DNA of 64,000 nucleotides from Thamnaconus septentrionalis (taxonomy: Eukaryota > Chordata > Actinopteri > Tetraodontiformes > Monacanthidae), in assembly GCA_009823395.1 (NCBI GenBank), contig CM020504.1, forward strand, positions 21,669,540-21,733,539, in the 5' to 3' direction. How positions within the stretch are numbered: position 1 is the first letter of the stretch; each line of letters opens with the position of its first letter. The notes beneath the pieces were generated by a model. That model did not search any database and was not told the origin of the DNA. It saw nothing but the letters and a program-made list of their open reading frames with translations. The position numbers were made by a program, and so were the translations under genes. This document shows, one piece after another, positions 1 through 13,039 of the stretch.

Positions 1-1296
1 GCCTCGCCCCTCTCATTTCCCAGACCGCCGTGAGAGGAGGCCGCACGCCTCGTCCTCGCCGCTGCACTTCTGTCTGCTGCCGAGCAAAAGCAGCGGCCGC
101 AGCTCCGCCGTCTCCACACGTGCAATCAAGCTGTTTGAATGTTTGACTGCACATCTGCGTTGCCTCTGTATGTGTGTGTGTGTGTGTGTGTGTGTGGGTC
201 TCTCCCGGGTTCTCCCTTGCTGTCATTCACAGCCCACTAGACGGATCCTGCAGGGCTCCGTTTAGAGAAGAGCCATGATGGAGGTGACGGCTCTGGAGTG
301 TTTTGTTTGCCTCCCTGCGTCTAATTAAATGCCGATTCCATCATCGTTGCGTTTGAGAAACCAGGGGAATCCCTGTGGCCGCAGTGGCAGCGGCATAATG
401 AGACGTGGATGGCAGAGCCGTCTGAACCGGTCGAGAGACCGGAAGATTTCTGGTGTTAATGTTTAACGTGAAAAAAAAATTTCTAGCATTAGAACAGGAC
501 GAGGGAGTGTTTGTTTGGAGAGGTGGGTTCACTTGTTTGCCAGCTACACTGGATGAAGCTTATTTGAAATTGTTGATATACTCGTGGGAAAAAAAGGTGT
601 TTGGAAAGAGGAAGTTGACCATTGATCCATTGCAGCTGTTGGTGCGACTAGAGGGCAGCTAACTCTCGTTTCCTGCCTTTGTGACAACTTAAGAAGGTGC
701 TTTAATGGTAATAAAATTGTTAATGAAATTAATGAAATTCAGATAAAACAATTTTAAGGCCAACCTAAAGTGTTTTTATTTGAGCTTGGTAACGTGGATG
801 AGCTGGATTTTCATACCAGGTTACGTATGTACTAGGTTTTTGTTTTTCTTTTTTACATTTTTGTCCACACGGCTCCTTCTGCACTGTTTGAAAACCACGC
901 ACCAAGACGGCAGGGACTGGACTGAGTCAACGGCCGGGAACATTATGTCACGCTGACGTCTCTGCGCGTGTGCGTCTGTTGGTGTAATGCGGCCGGTCCG
1001 GTCAAACAGGACCGCCGGAGCTGCTGGTGTGCCGGGAGGTTGTGCAACATCCGGCGACGGTTGCTGGTTCAGCACCAGGTGCTCTCAGCATCCATCCTCC
1101 AGAAGATGACGGTGGCGGAGGAGTGGGTGTGGTGGTGGTGGTGGTGGTGGTGGGGGGGGGGGGTACTGGGGTTCCCAAGAACGGGGAGGGGGAGGGGAGC
1201 CCCACTTTGAGCAGACATGAGCTGGCATGTGCCCTCTTTTATTTCCCGGCTTTTTGTCTGTTTTGTTTCCACTGATGAACTGCGCGTTTTGTTCCC

Positions 1297-1348
1297 TCTT
1301 CTTCTTCTTCTTCTTCTTCTTCTTCTTCTTCTTCTTCTTCTTCTTCTT
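1297..1348 (+). repeat. (TTC)n trinucleotide microsatellite
   Basis: About 17 uninterrupted TTC units. The purine/pyrimidine strand asymmetry explains the long Lys, Phe and Ser runs in frames across it; these are not genes. Confidence 0.95.
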
Positions 1349-3061
1349 TGTTTCTGCTAATGGATGCCGCTTTGCTCCGTCATCCCTCTCCCCCTCCCGC
1401 CTCTTTTGGTGTGACGCGTCGTCGGTCCCTCTCGCGTCTGCCCCATTATCTCTGATCAGTCTTGCGTCCCGGCCCACACATCACTTCCCAGCCTGGCATC
1501 TGATGACGCGCAAACACGAGCGCGCTTGTGCATTTTGTCTGCTTCAGATGTATATTAGGAGGAAAAAAGAAGCTTTTGGCCATTACTTCTTTCAACGTTG
1601 TGTGACTTGAAAAACAAAGGATTTCTGCAGTGCAAACAAGGTGACGCGGCATTACAAAGAAGTGCAATTCTTGGGAAAAAAGGTGCCAAAAGCTAGATTT
1701 ATGTGGTTTAGGAGGGAAAAAAGAAGACTTGAGACAGAGAGAGAGTAGACACACGTGTGTGAAGTGCTGAGTGGGGATTAGAGAGAGGAATCACTCCGGG
1801 AGATCAGAGAGCGCCTTCGAGATTCAGCCTTCCCGCCGTCCGCTTTGTTTATCCTGCGCAAACCTGCTGATTTGTGTGTGTGTGAGTGTGAGTGTGTGTT
1901 TTTGTCCCCCAAGTTCTCATCCGTGCCTGTGTAATTAAAGTGCTGCAGGCGAGCCTCTCTCACGGCTCCTCCGGTCCTGCTGCTGGCCTACATCACTTTG
2001 GTGCAAAGCGAGTGGCTGACCGGCGACTCCGTGCGCATGGCGGAGTCACTGGGCGCTTCCTGCCTGCTGACCTGGAAGTGATGCAGTGGGATTGCACAAG
2101 GCGCTCTCAAAAGGCCTATGTAGCGCACTTGGAAGTGTGTGCATGTGCAAATATGCATGTGAATATGTGGCAAGAAAGAAAAAAAGAAGAGCGTGGGTTG
2201 GAGGGTGGGGTGAGGGTGGTGGGGTTCTTTCAGAATAAGAGCCCTCGTGAGTTTAGTGCCGTGTAAGGTTTCTACTTGACTGTGTTCTTTTTCTCGCCAT
2301 TGTCGCCCGGTGCATTAGCTCTCAGGCCAGAGGACGTGTGCGCACGTGTGTGGTCAGGTCAGCGAGTCGTGCGGAGCTTATACAGGTCACTAATGCAGCG
2401 GGAAGTGGGGAGGGAGGGGGGGGTGCTCTATTCACCGTCACCACTCAGCGCTCAAACACCACCACCACCCACAGCTCCAGCCTCCACCGCAGCTCAACTC
2501 GCAGGAAACAGAACCCATTGACCTAGATCCAACCTCATCCACCGAGGAGACGGCAAACACGCCTCCAACCTCGCTGACATCCCCGGCCGGCTAAGAGACG
2601 GTGTTAGTGCGTGTGCGTATACATGTGTGTCAGGAGAAACCTTTTAAAAGGGGCTGAAAGGCATCGCTAACGTGACCAGTGTCCCGTTCCAAATAACCTC
2701 CACGTCGAACGATGACCTTCTGTTCGCCCATGGCCGCATTCTTCCCTCTTTTTGATCATGAAAAATTAACCGCACCTTCATCAATAGGTAAAGCACAGTC
2801 GCAGAAACGCTTTATTTGGCCTGCAGAGGTAAAATGCAGTATTGCAATTTTACAGCCTGCTGCTGCGGCATTCCAACCTCTTATTGTGTTTTTAAAAGGC
2901 AGTTATAGCGTTCAAGCAACAACAATAACACTATTGTCGCAATTTTAAGAAAGAATCTGAGTGATGAATTTCAAAGGGTATCAAGAAAAAATATATTTTT
3001 TCAAACAACTTTACCAGGGTGCCTGTTCTCTCGTTCTTTGCCTGAAACCACCTCTTAGCAG

Positions 3062-3120
3062 GGAGCTAAAACAGTGATCTCTTTTATCTGTGGGCTGTAA
3101 ACAGAGGGCTAAACATGCCA
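3062..3120 (-). repeat. Dispersed repeat family copy A (unnamed)
   Basis: Read on the minus strand, this carries the core TTTAGCCCTCTGTTTACAG followed about 30 bases later by TGTTTTAGCTCC. The same two blocks occur in the same order at 33597-33665, with diverged copies of the core at 28098-28170 and 60287-60345. I do not recognise a named family. Confidence 0.6.
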
Positions 3121-4830
3121 TTTTCTCTACATCTGTAACATTATTTGGATGATTAGTCTTGTGCGGCTGCTCTATCAGTGCCCAGAATTAAAAATCAAGC
3201 TTTTAAAACAAAAGAAAGCCATGCATCATGTCAGATCACAGGCAAGATTTGACATGAGTTAATTACTATACACAACCCTGACTGACCTCTTAAAATAACC
3301 ATGCTTGTTAAAGAATTTACATTTGAATTACCAAGTGTTACAACAAACCGCCCTCAGTGTTCACACTTGTCACACTGGTTTATGTTAAACAGTTGACCAT
3401 GCTACAGAAACCTTAGAAAGCCAACTACTTGAAACCAGTATTCAATTTTTTTGTTTTTCTTATGCTTTGTTTCCAAAACTTTGTTTTTGTTTGTTTTGTT
3501 TTTTAAAAAAAAGAACTAACGTGATCTCAGATGAAGTAAAGGTAGGTATGGCATGTGCAGGAATGATGAGGCAGTTTGTGACTGATGCAATCAGTCAATG
3601 GTGATCAGCCTTTTCATTTGTCACACCTTCCTGACTGTGTACTGTGTACTAGTCTGTTTGCATCTAAAACAACAAAAGGACACGAATGAATGACGGTAGG
3701 AGGACCATTCACTTTTTTGTAAACAGACAAGTGGCTCAAATGACAACGGCACGGCGACTACGCTTGAAACGTAGGCCTCTCCACTCGCACACCTATGGAC
3801 TGATTTTTGCTGTTGCTCCTCCTCCTCCTCTTCCTTCTACAACTACTACTTTTTAATTTGAGTGCATACATTGGTACTTACTAAGAAGTATGTAAAAATT
3901 AAGCACAACATTGTACCAATGGGCACTGTACATACAATTGACACTATTGGTGGCACCACATAAAGTTATATAATGCCATTAGCGCGCTAGCTATTGCAAG
4001 TTATTGACCAGCTAGCTGAGGCAACCCATGCCAGCCATGGTGACAAGTTTTCAATGGGCCGTTGTGATGCGCCTTAGGTCCGTGTGTGTGCACGGGACAC
4101 ATTAACTGCCCAGCCATCCTGTTTGCGCACTTGTTTCGTTGCTCTGTGTCCGCTGAGACAACAGCAAGCTGCTGTTTGACCGCCACATTCCTGCCGAGCG
4201 AGCTTCTTACGCTGCAACACGCTGTCTTCTGTCTCGTCTTCAGAAAAAGGGGCCCTTTGTTTTGTGAGTGCCTGCTGTTGACTCAGGTGCAGGGATGCAC
4301 TGAAAAAAAAAAACAGCGAAAAAAACTTCCTCTCCCACCTCCCTCTGCAGTCCCTTCAACTTTCGCTCCCTCTGGGTTGCCTCTCACTGTGACCTTGTTG
4401 TGTCTCCTCATGTCCACTAAGGCAGTAAATTAATCTAGTTGAACTGCTATAACCACTGAAGATTAACAGTGTTTATCATTTGAAACACTTTAATCTTGCA
4501 CACAAAGGGATCAATTTCAATACTCTTTGAATGGGAAGCCATTTTTCAAAGCGTGCCATTTATTTTCGTAGACGCACCACTGGCAACCCACCTCCACCAC
4601 TTACTCCACCACCACCACTACCGCCACTCCATCTGTCTCCCTTACAGATAAACACTGTGCCTGCCCCCCAACAAACCTCCACAACAACAAGACAGGCCTC
4701 TCTGCAGGCAAGTCCTTAGAAGTGGCCAATTGAGCCTGTTCACATCCGCTCTGCTTTGACCCGACACATCTATCTCCATCAGCCCCACCCTCCACCCCTC
4801 CAGGACCTATCAGCGTTACCTCTCATGTAA

Positions 4831-4833
4831 CAC

Positions 4834-4875
<42 letters not shown>
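4831..4875 (+). repeat. (CA)n microsatellite
   Basis: Nearly pure CA dinucleotide tract, ending about 60 bases before the left end of the tandem duplication. Confidence 0.95.
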
Positions 4876-4877
<2 letters not shown>

Positions 4878-4932
4878 CATCCTTCCTACCTGTGGCCTGT
4901 CTCTCCATTCCTTCGTCTCCCCACAGCTCTAA

Positions 4933-7900
4933 CAGCCTCTCATCCCCCTTTTCAACACCATTAGATATTTTTTTTCTTTTTTCCCCCAGAGCCTCTCTCT
5001 CCAAGCTCTTATCCCCCCACCCCCACTCGTCTCAACCTGCCACCTCAGTCAGTCTACCTTTGCCTAAAACCCTCTTATCCTCTCCCCCTCTCACTCATCC
5101 GCCCTGTTATTTCGCCGTCCTTTCAGCAGAAGAGAAGGTATTACCCACCAATTTGGCGCCATTCTCACTGGCTCGGGTTTCCTCTGCTCTCTCCAGTCCT
5201 GCTGTGTCCTGAGTTTATTTGTTTCCACACCTTAACTGCTCAATTTAGCGCAAAGGAGAGGAAAAAAAAACAGCCAATAATAGGGTGAAACCCCCCTTTC
5301 AAGATGGCACAACTTCCAGTTCTGTTCCAGTTATGTCCGGCTTAACTGCCCTTCAAGGGAAGTGCGTCCTACCCCAGTTCATTCCCTTATTGCCATGTCA
5401 ACCGGACTGAGAGGATCGCAACTCAGATGGCAAAAAGGAGAAAAACAAAAACAGGCACAACTTGCGCATGACGCATAAAATCTCTTCCAAAAAACCCCCA
5501 ACAGAAACACCCTTGTCAGTTTGTGCCACTGTGATATTGAGAAATGCAGCCGTCTGTCAAAAGTCCTCCAAGCAGAAATGTGGCAGAGGGCCGTGAAATC
5601 ATGGAAAACTCCCAAACAGAGGCAGAAAAGAGAGAGGAAACCTCTGTGAAGCCTGGTGAAAGATTGACGACAGCCAGCGCTGTTGTTGAGAAACCTGACA
5701 GCTTTCAGAACATCAACGGTGGCGCTTCTAGGAATGACCTAACACCGGATGAGAAAACTCGTGTTTTTTTTATTGTCACGCAGTAGAGAGTCATTGTGCA
5801 ACTGTGTTCCTATCAACATTGCGACAACATTGCTTAAGTTTCTTGCACATCCACGGTGGAAACCCTCTCTGTTTTCCGTCCCGACAGAAGTTCAGTGAAT
5901 TTAGAAGGTCTGTTTTATTGTTCACAAAGAATGTGGCTTGGTGTGGCCTGGTACTGAGGTCTGAAATTGGAGCCACCATGCGCCGGCTCCATTTGCCACT
6001 TCGCTGCCTGTGTGCCGTTTTTGAATCAAAATGCGACCACGTCTTCTCCTTCCTCCAGCTCATTCGTGCTCTTCCAGCCGCTCCGCCCTCAGGCGGTGTC
6101 CCCAACCCCCCGCAGGGTTTCTACAGTTACCAGATGAATGTGGAGCACAGTCAGCACAGCATCCCGCTCCTCCTGGATAATTAAACAGCGCTTCTTTTTT
6201 AGTGCCGCTCACAATGTTTGTCGCTGCAAAATAAGCCCATGACTGCCCCTCCCCCTTCCCCACCATTGGCTGGTTTTGGTGTTTCAGACATGATTGCGTC
6301 CACAATCCCGTCCTTTGGCTGTTGATTGAGGCCTTGAGAGAAGATGGAGCTGAGTCGTCAACATTAAAAGGGGAGGTGTTACCTGCCCCATTGTATGGCT
6401 GCAGTGTATAAACAAGGGGATTTCCAGCAGCATAGTAACCTACAAGCGAAATCCAAAGATGGATTTAAGTTAAGCCTGCACTCCTTGATCTCTTCCTTCG
6501 TCTGAGGACGACTTTGGAGAATGGAGTGGCCTGTGATCCTTAGAGAGTGAAAGCACAATATTAAAACATACATCTTCTGGGATCATAAAGGCTGAGTTAA
6601 ATCTATAGAGCTTCTTGTCTTTGAATTCATGCTAGGCCTCACTGATCGCTGACTTCGCAATCGGTGGTGGCAGCGGCGGCTCCTGACTGGAACGCCAGAA
6701 GCGGCACATTCCTATTGACTCTCTCTCGGGCATCACGCTTAATAGAGGACTTGCGCTCGGGGGATTTTCTTTAAAATATGGTAATCCCCCCGACTGCTCC
6801 GTGCTGCGGAGACAGTCAGCTGAAATCTGAGTTAAGGAGCGTACACTGTAAGCGGCGAGTGAGGGGAAGGAGGCGATTTTAATGAAGTTAGTGACACTTG
6901 AGGAGTGCAGTGGAGGGAACTGTCTGCCTGGCTGGATGCCTCCGCCTCTTTATCCCTTCGCATTTTAGACGCAGCCGATGCCACACAAACACACTGAACC
7001 AAAGTCCTTGGTCTCACTCCATTTGTAGATGACACCCTGCTCTACCCTCCAGATTTTTCAATGATCATAATTACAACCTTGTTACTGTCAATGCAGTCAT
7101 GAAAAAATACCCGTTATTTCTCTTTGAAGGGATAACAAAAGAAGGTAGCACATGCCAAATAACAATCTAATTTCCTCCCTGTCAGACTGGGGCGCCGCTC
7201 TTCGCTGTGGCCTCCAAATGAAAGAGCTCCACAGGAAGGAAATTATGACGTGTCTCTCACCAGTTAAAGAGAAATGAATGTCTGATTTGAGCGACAGCCT
7301 CGCGGGCACGATGTTTGTGCGAGTGCCTGTCTGTGTGTGAATGCTTGTGTGCGTGTGTGTATGTGTGTGTGTATGTCTAAGCTAAAGAGAAGGAAAGGGG
7401 GAGGGGGATGAGGCGGCACTTGTCTTGTCAGATCCCAAAAGGATGAATAACAAGCTAATCTCCTTCTCTCCTCCACCCGCTACGTCTCTGACCGTCCTCT
7501 CTCGGAGAGGCTGTGGAGTGCACACATCCACTCTTTGGCATGCCGTCGCCCCGCCCACCCGCACACCTGACCGTAATCTTCTCAGAGGGTGGATGTAGCC
7601 CCTCAATTGTGAGCAGAAAAACAGTGGCATGAAAAAAGGCCCCTGAGAATTCACTGGACCGTCGAAGCACTAGTCTCGGTCCCTCGCGTTATTCACGGCG
7701 CATCATCTTTCGCCACAAACAAGGACGCCCCCTGCATGCACGTCTGTGGGCTTATTTGTAGGTATTTATAGTAGGCGTGCATGCAAGTGAGTAAGCACAG
7801 TGATGCTTTCTTCCCGTCACACTTTGGTGAGAATCCGACTTCCTTGGAATGATGTTGTTCTCATCCAGACATTCCTCTGTTGACCCTCCCTCCATCTCGC

Positions 7901-8992
7901 TCCAGAGTGCCTGTTATACTGACTTCATTCAGTTGCCCCCCGGGTCGCTAGGTGATGTAACCATTAATGCAAAGAAAGGCCAAAGGTGCGGGAAAGGAGC
8001 CCTGAGGGAAGGGTTCGCTCCAGCGTCCGCATGGTGCGCTCCAGGGCCCGTCAGCAGGGGTCACGGTGGGGGGTCCAGTGAAAAGGTCGGGGAGATCAGT
8101 CACACTGGGAGAGTTCTCTTGTTACTGAGGCGTCTGGACCGATCTCCTCTCTGGTGTCAGCGCTGCTGCTGTCTCTGTCCGGATTTTACTGTTGCTGTTG
8201 GCCGTTCTCATGGGTTGAATAATGGGAATCGTCATGGGTCAAATTTTTTACACGAGGACATGGTCATGGATGATTCTAAGCTTTGGCAAGTACAAGGTTC
8301 ACACTAAAGGAGCTCCCTCTGTTAATTTACAAAGACTTGGAATTACTTTGGGTCCTTGATGTAGTCGACACTATTGGTCCCGTCATTCACCAGTGAGGAT
8401 ACGATGAGCGGGTGAAACTTTCCATGATGGACCTGTAAGCAGCCCTTCCACAGCAGGTGAAGATTCTTTTCAAAGAAGATCAAAGGATGGTAGAAGAAGA
8501 AGGTAAAACTGCATTGTGTTCTTTGAAAGGTTTCAGTGCTCTATGTACAGAACCGCTAGTTGAATTCAGGTATTTGAAGCAAAGGAACTGCCTTTGTTCC
8601 TGTTTCCTCTCTTTGCTTTTTTTCACAGCCATTACGTAAGTGGATTAGTTGTCACTCCAGCGTGCCGACTCACATGCCCTTAAAGAGTTTGTTTGGCTTT
8701 TTCGCCAGTACAAGTATTCCGGACCCACGTCACACGTGATTTTGGATCTGCAGGGCTGAACTTTTTGTTGTCTTGGCAAGGCGCTGGAGACAGGTGGAGG
8801 AATGAAAAGGTTGGCGAGGTGGATGCAGGGTGTGTCTGTTCCCTGACTGTTGTGACAGGCCTTTGGTATGTTTCCGGAGAGTGTGGGAAAGCCTTTGTGT
8901 GAGTCAGACAGAGTACCTGCTCGCGCTTCTGACTGGGTTTCCGCAGGTGTGTGTGTGTGTGTGTGAGCGCACGACTGGAATGATTTCTGCCT
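4933..8992 (+). repeat. Tandem duplication, copy 1 (about 4.06 kb)
   Basis: The sequence starting CAGCCTCTCATCCCCCTTTT recurs at 8993, and the two copies then run collinearly for kilobases. Examples are the CATCCACGGTGGAAACCC block at 5849 and 9887, and TGTATGGCTGCAGTGTATAAA at 6393 and 10421. Copy 1 contains a segment of about 650 bases (about 8088-8740) missing from copy 2. No protein-coding exon was recognised inside. The unit lies upstream of the first tiam1 coding exon and could include non-coding exons or regulatory DNA, which cannot be judged from sequence alone. Confidence 0.9.
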
Positions 8993-11900
8993 CAGCCTCT
9001 CATCCCCCTTTTCAACACCATTAGATATTTTTTCTCTTTTTTCCCCAGAGCCTCTCTCTCAAGCTCTTATCCCCCCACCCCCACTCGTCTCAACCTGCCA
9101 CCTCAGTCAGTCTACCTTGCCTAAAACCCTCTTATCCTCTCCCCTCTCACTCATCCGCCCTGTTATTTAGCCGTCCTTTCAGCAGAAGAGAGGTATTACC
9201 CGCCAATTTGGCGCCATTCTCACTGGCTCGGGTTTCCTCTGCTCTCTCCAGTCCTGCTGTGTCCTGAGTTTATTGTTTCCACACCTTAACTGCTCAATTT
9301 AGCGCAAAGGAGAGAAAAAAAAAACAGCCAATAATAATTGAAACCCCCTTTCAAGATGGCACAACTTCCAGTTCTGTTCAGTTATGTCCGGCTTAACTGC
9401 CCTTCAAGGAAGTCGTCCTACCCCAGTTCATTCCCTTATTGCCATATCAACCGGACTGAGAGGATCATAACTCAGATGGCAAAAGGAGAAAAACAAAAAC
9501 AGGCACAACTTGCGCGCATGACGCATAAAAATCTCTTCAAAAACCCCAACAGAAACACCCTTGTCAGTTTGTTGCCACTGTGATATTGAGAAATACGGCC
9601 GTCTGTCAAAAGTCCTCCAAGCAGAAATGTGGCAGAGGGCGTGAAATCATGGAAAACTCCCAAACAGAGGCAGAAAGAGAAGCCTCTGTGAAGCCTGGTG
9701 AAAGATTGTGACAGCCAGCGCTGTTGTTGAGAAACCTGACAGCTTTCAGAACATCAGCGGTGGCGCTTCTAGGAATGACCTAACACCGGATGAGAAAACT
9801 CGTGTTTTTATTGTCACGCAGTAGAGAGTCATTGTGCAACTGTGTTCCTATCAACATTGCGACAACATTGCTTAAGTTTCTTGCACATCCACGGTGGAAA
9901 CCCTCTCTGTTTTCCGTCCCGACAGAAGTTCAGTGAATTTAGAAGGTCTGTTTTATTGTTCACAAAGAATGTGGCTTGGTGTGGCCTGGTACTGAGGTCT
10001 GAAATTGGAGCCACCATCGCCGGCTCCATTTGCCACTTACGCTGCCTGTGTGCCGTTTTTGAATCAAAATGCGACCCCGTCTTCTCCTTCCTCCAGCTCA
10101 TTCGTGCTCTTCCAGCGCTCCGCCCTCAGGCGGTGTCCCCAACCCCGCGGGGTTTCTACAGTTACCAGATGAATGTGGGCACAGTCAGCACAGCATCCCG
10201 CTCCTCCTGGATAATTAAACAGGCGCTTCTTTTTTAGTGCCGCTCACAATGTTTGTCGCTGCAAAATAAGCCCATGACTGCCCCTCCCCTTCCCCGCCAT
10301 TGGCTGGTTTGGTGTTTCAGACATGATTCGTCCACAATCCCGTCCTTTGGCTGTTGATTGAGGCCTTGAGAAGATGGAGCTGAGTCGTCAACATTAAAGG
10401 GGAGGTGTTACCTGCCCCATTGTATGGCTGCAGTGTATAAACAAGGGTTTCCAGCAGCATAGTAACCTACAAGCGAAATCAAAAAGATGGATTTAAGTTA
10501 AGCCTGCACTCCTTGATCTCTTCCTTCGTCTGAGGGCGACTTTGGAGAATGGGTGGCCTGTGATCATAGAGAGTGAAAGCACAATATTAAAACATACATC
10601 TTCTGGGATCATAAAAGGCTGAGTTAAATCTATAGAGCTTCTTGTCTTTAATTCATGCTAGGCCTCACTGATCGCTGACTTCCGCAATCGGTGGTGGCAG
10701 CGGCGGCTCCTGACTGGAGCATGAAGCGGCACATTCCTATTGACTCTCTCTCGGGCATCACGGCAATAGAGGACTTGCGCTCGGGGATTTTCTTTAAAAT
10801 ATGGTAATCCCCGACTGCTCCGTGCTGCGAGAGACAGTCAGCTGAAATCTGAGTTAAGGCGTACACTGTAAGCGGCGAGTGAGGGAAGGCGATTTTAATG
10901 AAGTTAGTGACACTTGAGGAGTGCAGTGGAGGAACTGTCTGCCTGGCTGGATGCCTCCGCCTCTTTATCCCTTCGCATTTTAGCGCGCAGCCGATGCCAC
11001 ACAAACACACTGAACCAAAGTCCTTGGTCTCACTCCATTTGTAGATGACACCCTGCTCTACCCTCCAGATTTTTCAATGATCATAATTACAACCTTGTTA
11101 CTGTCAATGCAGTCATGAAAAAATACCCGTTATTTCTCTTTGAAGGGATAACAAAGAAGGTAGCACATGCCAAATAACAATCTAATTTCCTCCCTGTCAG
11201 ACTGGGCGCCGCTCTTAGCTGTGGCCTCCAAATGAAAAAGCTCCACAGGAAGGAAATATAGCGTGTCTCACCAGTTAAAGAAAAATGAATGTCTGATTTG
11301 AGCGACAGCCTCGCGGGCACGATGTTTGTGCGAGTGCCTGTCTGTGTGTGAATGCTTGTGTGCGTGTGTGTGTGTGTGTGTGTATGTCTAAGCTAAAGAG
11401 AAGGAAAGGGGGAGGGGGATGGCGGCACTTGTCTTGTCAGATCCCAAAGGATGAATAACAAGCTAATCTCCTTCTCTCCTCCACCCGCTTCGTCTCTGAC
11501 CGTCCTCTCTCGGAGAGGCTGTGGAGTGCACACATCACTCTTTGGCATGCCGTCGCCCATACCCGCACACCTGGCCGTAATCTTCTCAGAGGGTGGATGT
11601 AGCCCCTCAATTGTGAGCAGAAAAACAGTGGCATGAAAAAAAGGCCCTGAGAATTCACTGGACCGTCGACACTAGTCTCGGGTCCCTCAGCGTTATTCAC
11701 GGCGCATCATCTTCGCCACAAACAAGGGCGCCCCTGCATGTGCGTCTGTGGGCTTATTTGTAGGTATTTATAGTAGGCGTGCATGCAAGTGAGTAAGCAC
11801 AGCGATGCTTTCTTCCGTCACACTTTGGTGAGAATCCGACTTCCTTGGAATGATGTTGTTCTCATCAGACATTCCTCTGTTGACCCTCCCTCCATCTCGC

Positions 11901-12330
11901 TCCAGAGTGCCTGTTATACTGACTTCATTCAGTTGCCCCGTCGCTAGGTGATGTAACCATTAATGCAAAGAAAGGCCAAAGGTGCGGGAAAGGGCCCTGA
12001 GGGAAGGTTCGCTCCAGCGTCCGCGTGGTGCGCTCAGGGCCCGTCAGCAGGGGTCACGGTGGGGTCCAGTGAAAAGGTTTTGGATCTGCAGGGCTGAACT
12101 TTTTGTTGTCTTGGCAAGGCGCTGGAGACAGGTGGAGGAATGAAAAGGTTGGCGAGGTGGATGCAGGGTGTGTCTGTTCCCTGACTGTTGTGACAGGCCT
12201 TTGGTATGTTTCCGGAGAGTGTGGGAAAGCCTTTGTGTGAGTCAGACAGAGTACCTGCTCGCGCTTCTGACTGGGTTTCCGCAGGTGTGTGTGTGTGTGT
12301 GTGAGCGCACGACTGGAATGATTTCTGCCT
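8993..12330 (+). repeat. Tandem duplication, copy 2 (about 3.34 kb, internally deleted)
   Basis: Head-to-tail second copy of 4933-8992. It lacks the copy 1 segment about 8088-8740 (junction near 12077, where GTGAAAAGG runs into TTTTGGATCTGC). It ends after ATTTCTGCCT, where unique sequence TTGTGCCGCAG begins. Copy 2 is about 70 bases shorter than copy 1 beyond that deletion, from many 1-5 base indels, often in homopolymers or CG-rich strings. This pattern suggests either two haplotypes or a noisy-read assembly artefact; a genuine diverged duplication remains possible. Confidence 0.88.
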
Positions 12331-12994
12331 TTGTGCCGCAGTGCATTCTGGAAAACTACCAGCTCACCTGGATGCATGTTTGCGAGATAAAAGACACGAA
12401 GGCCGACAGGCTCGAGCATCTTCACCAGCACGGCTGTGGCAATGTGACAGCCTAAGTGCGGCGTTGCCTCTGACAGCGGCGCCGTTCCAAAGCAGCGCTG
12501 TAAGCCCCGTCACCAATTTTTGCATCTATCACAACAGAAAAAGAAGCTCTTGTCTGTCTGAGCTTGGAAAACAGCGGATGTGCCGTTTCAAACACAGAGT
12601 GGTGAAGTGACATAGTGGTAATATCCATTTTCTAGAGATCTTCCCACAGAAAAGCCTGGCTGGGAATGGAACCTGCATCCCTCCTGCTTTTGATGGGAAA
12701 GTGATGATGGCTGCACCACGGTGACATCCCATGAGTGCAAAATGTACTTTTCTTTGTTTAGCCACAGTAAAACAGTGCAGAGGCAAGTGGGGCACCGGTC
12801 AATGCCGACCCATCATCCTTTGCCTTCTAGTGAGGATCCAGTAGACACAGAGGTTGGCTGGATGAGGAAGAACCAATAAATCAGTCTATCAGTATAACTA
12901 CCTCACAGCCATGGTGTTTGCTTTGCATATAGTGAAATGTTCTTTGTTTGACTGTTTGGGTTCTTAGCAAAACCCTCAAAACAATATTTATCCT

Positions 12995-13039
<45 letters not shown>

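Larger units (their letters stand above)
1..4932. other. Non-coding sequence upstream of the duplication
   Basis: No open reading frame here resembles a known protein, and the longest frames read through simple repeats. The first 130 bases are GC- and CpG-rich and could be a non-coding first exon or promoter of tiam1 or of a gene off the left edge, but no donor site could be assigned. It contains (TG)13 at 171-196, a TGG/poly-G stretch at about 1128-1163, (TTC)n at 1297-1348 and (CA)n at 4831-4875. A copy of an unnamed dispersed repeat lies at 3062-3120. Confidence 0.5.

Noticed and set aside
1085..1477. Frame with a poly-Lys and poly-Pro run
   Set aside because: Translation of the (TTC)n and TGG/poly-G simple repeats.
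7849..8307. 152-codon frame in duplicate copy 1
   Set aside because: No recognisable protein, not preserved in copy 2, and no splice or start support.
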